Assembly (NCBI GenBank): GCA_021927905.1
Contig: BLLK01000047.1
Location: 682,001 to 746,000 of the forward strand
DNA length: 64,000 bases
Source of the DNA: Chaetoceros tenuissimus
Lineage: Eukaryota; Bacillariophyta; Thalassiosirophyceae; Chaetocerotales; Chaetocerotaceae
Reading direction: 5' to 3'
Shown here: positions 62,670-64,000 of the stretch, in pieces
Layout: each line of letters begins with the position of its first letter
How positions within the stretch are numbered: the first letter of the stretch is position 1
The notes under the pieces: generated by a model
The model's database searches: none
Seen by the model: only the letters and a program-made list of their open reading frames with translations
Told to the model about the DNA's origin: nothing
Translations under genes and position numbers: made by a program

Positions 62670-64000
62670 ATGCAGTTGTTAAAAAAGAGAAGTGGATTGA
62701 AGAAGAAAGGCTCAAAAGACTTCAATGTCGACGAAAAAGATTGGCTTCCAAAAAAGCTCAATAGATCAGGGTCTTCTCTTCTGAAACCAAGTAGTTCAAT
62801 GCTTAGTACTTCTAGCTCCTTTAGCTTCTCGAAGAAACATGATGGTCCTACAAGTATAGTTGACTTTACCATTTCAATTGAAGCCCTTGACGGAATCATC
62901 GCCACTAACACAGGAGGAAAGTTTGTAAACATTGGACAGATGGGTGTACCTGTATTTGGCGTAGTCTCCTACAACCAAAGAGTGGTTGGAAGCAAATCTT
63001 TCATTCAATCTAATGTTCCTTCTATGCCTTTAGTAAAGTCTAATTCTTCATTTGGGAACAGAGACCGCTTTCATGCTGGCTTCTCGAATCCACTCTCGAG
63101 CCCTGGCGAAGCAGAGTCCGCAAAGATCGAGATTGCTTTGCCTATGAGAAAGAATACACGTGCTGCTTCAGGATTCTATGGTCGCGAAATGGAAATGACC
63201 TTCAGCTTGATGCGTGGATCAGAAGTAATGAAACTGGGAATGATTTCTTTACCCCTCAGTGGAGACGAGTCTGGTCATTCAAAGTTGATTGCAATCTCCA
63301 ACGAAAAGACTGTGAAGACAACTCGCATTGTCGGAAACAAGCGTATTTCCCAAAAGAGCAGATCCACCCTGAATTCTAGTTCTATTTCCTTCATCAATGA
63401 TCCAAGTCGTAGATACAGTCTTCAGCGTGCAAATCTCCGCATCAGCGTTGTAGCCAATGAGAGAATCAACGAGTCTGAAGGAGCGACAGCTCAATATATG
63501 AACAAGACTTCTCTTTCCAAATCATCTTCATCTCATGGCGACTCAAGACCTCCTAGACCAAGTACTGCACGTGGGCAACGGAAAAAGATTCCAGAGAATC
63601 TTCGTCCTGTTTGTGATCTTGTCTCTATTGACGCCGAAAGCCAAAGAGTTTCAATTGTTTCAGGAAAGGATAATGACCACGAAGAAATAGAAATCATGCG
63701 TCTACAGAGCAAGACCAAAAGTACAGACGATGATTCCCTATTGGAAGATAACTACACCATGAGTCAAGATACTTTGTCTAGGGCGAGCACAAACTTGTCA
63801 GGAGATTCCTTTGAAGATAAAGAATTCATGGATAGATCATCATCTTACTTGAAGTCTACTAGTGGTTTTGCTTCTGTTGAGCCTGATGATACAATCTCTC
63901 CAATTGGTTCCACCAATTCGGATTTATCACAAGATGATACAGCGTTTATTGACGATGTCTCACTTGGAACAATTCAAAAGTTCAAGGAGATTGGTAACAT
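62670..64000 (+). CDS. C2-like N-terminal domain protein (paralogue B), 3'-partial
   Basis: The frame is open from the ATG at 62670 (MQLLKKRSGLKKKG) to the end of the window, at least 443 codons, so the stop lies outside. After a basic/Ser-rich start, the domain shared with the gene at 59232 spans about 65-265: VDFTISIEALDGII, FGVVSYNQRVVG, VPSMPLVKSNSSFG, EMEMTFSLMRGSEVMKLGM, AISNEK and LRISVVANERI. The tail is Ser/Asp-rich with repeats of SRASTNLSGDS-like sequence. As in paralogue A, the tail is disordered. Function unknown. The two paralogues are 1.6 kb apart with the small membrane protein gene between them, in opposite orientation. Confidence 0.75.
   Translation, partial: MQLLKKRSGLKKKGSKDFNVDEKDWLPKKLNRSGSSLLKPSSSMLSTSSSFSFSKKHDGPTSIVDFTISIEALDGIIATNTGGKFVNIGQMGVPVFGVVSYNQRVVGSKSFIQSNVPSMPLVKSNSSFGNRDRFHAGFSNPLSSPGEAESAKIEIALPMRKNTRAASGFYGREMEMTFSLMRGSEVMKLGMISLPLSGDESGHSKLIAISNEKTVKTTRIVGNKRISQKSRSTLNSSSISFINDPSRRYSLQRANLRISVVANERINESEGATAQYMNKTSLSKSSSSHGDSRPPRPSTARGQRKKIPENLRPVCDLVSIDAESQRVSIVSGKDNDHEEIEIMRLQSKTKSTDDDSLLEDNYTMSQDTLSRASTNLSGDSFEDKEFMDRSSSYLKSTSGFASVEPDDTISPIGSTNSDLSQDDTAFIDDVSLGTIQKFKEIGN

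Overview
The window is nuclear DNA from a photosynthetic stramenopile, almost certainly a diatom. Evidence from the sequence: AT-rich and compact DNA; short GTAAGT...AG introns of roughly 40-90 bases; several proteins that start with a signal peptide ending at an ASAFAP-like motif (LAFAPS, SAFMQP, QAFIPS, SSFIPA), as in plastids bounded by four membranes; a signal-peptide-bearing Derlin; and a secreted protein with the PSxxPS linker common in diatom surface proteins. A Chaetoceros- or Thalassiosira-like genome is a guess. No sign of bacterial, organellar or viral DNA was seen.

Layout. 1-5.95 kb: the 3' end of an ABCG transporter, an aldo/keto reductase-LRR fusion, a 10-base minisatellite, and two unknown proteins. 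6.4-10.7 kb: an FBH1-like UvrD helicase with zinc fingers and a C-terminal HPD tail, and a MORN-repeat protein. 11.2-18.2 kb: one nine-exon gene for a secreted protein of about 2,100 residues, followed by a hAT-like 805-bp element with a perfect 8-bp target-site duplication. 20-29 kb: a Tat-targeted lumenal protein, a BT1-type transporter, a spondin-domain protein, a twin AlgH/UPF0301 protein and a KEX1-like serine carboxypeptidase. 29-37 kb: a membrane protein, a 2OG-Fe(II) oxygenase, a Derlin and a plastid S1-domain protein. 37-49 kb: NSF, an unknown protein, a tandem-WW/NELF-C/D fusion, a frameshifted 2H phosphoesterase and a membrane-ubiquitin-Trp-repeat-AP2 protein. 50-64 kb: a GNAT acetyltransferase, a PP2C with two cyclic-nucleotide-binding domains, two convergent plastid coiled-coil proteins, and two C2-like paralogues flanking a small membrane protein whose promoter carries a 213-bp MITE.

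The genes do not form one pathway; this is ordinary mixed nuclear content. Several are involved in plastid biogenesis or periplastid transport (Derlin, S1 protein, the two coiled-coil proteins, the Tat protein), and others in secretion (NSF, carboxypeptidase, spondin protein, the 2,100-residue protein).

The most unusual locus is 46.2-49.3 kb. A membrane-anchored N-terminus is followed by a complete 76-residue ubiquitin fold ending in LRGG, directly followed by a basic nuclear-localisation-like stretch, a Trp-repeat region and a C-terminal AP2-like DNA-binding domain. This layout suggests a membrane-tethered regulator that could be released by cleavage after the ubiquitin. The WW-NELF-C/D fusion next to it is the second candidate. 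Gene models were assembled by hand from splice signals and reading-frame continuity; none is checked against transcripts.
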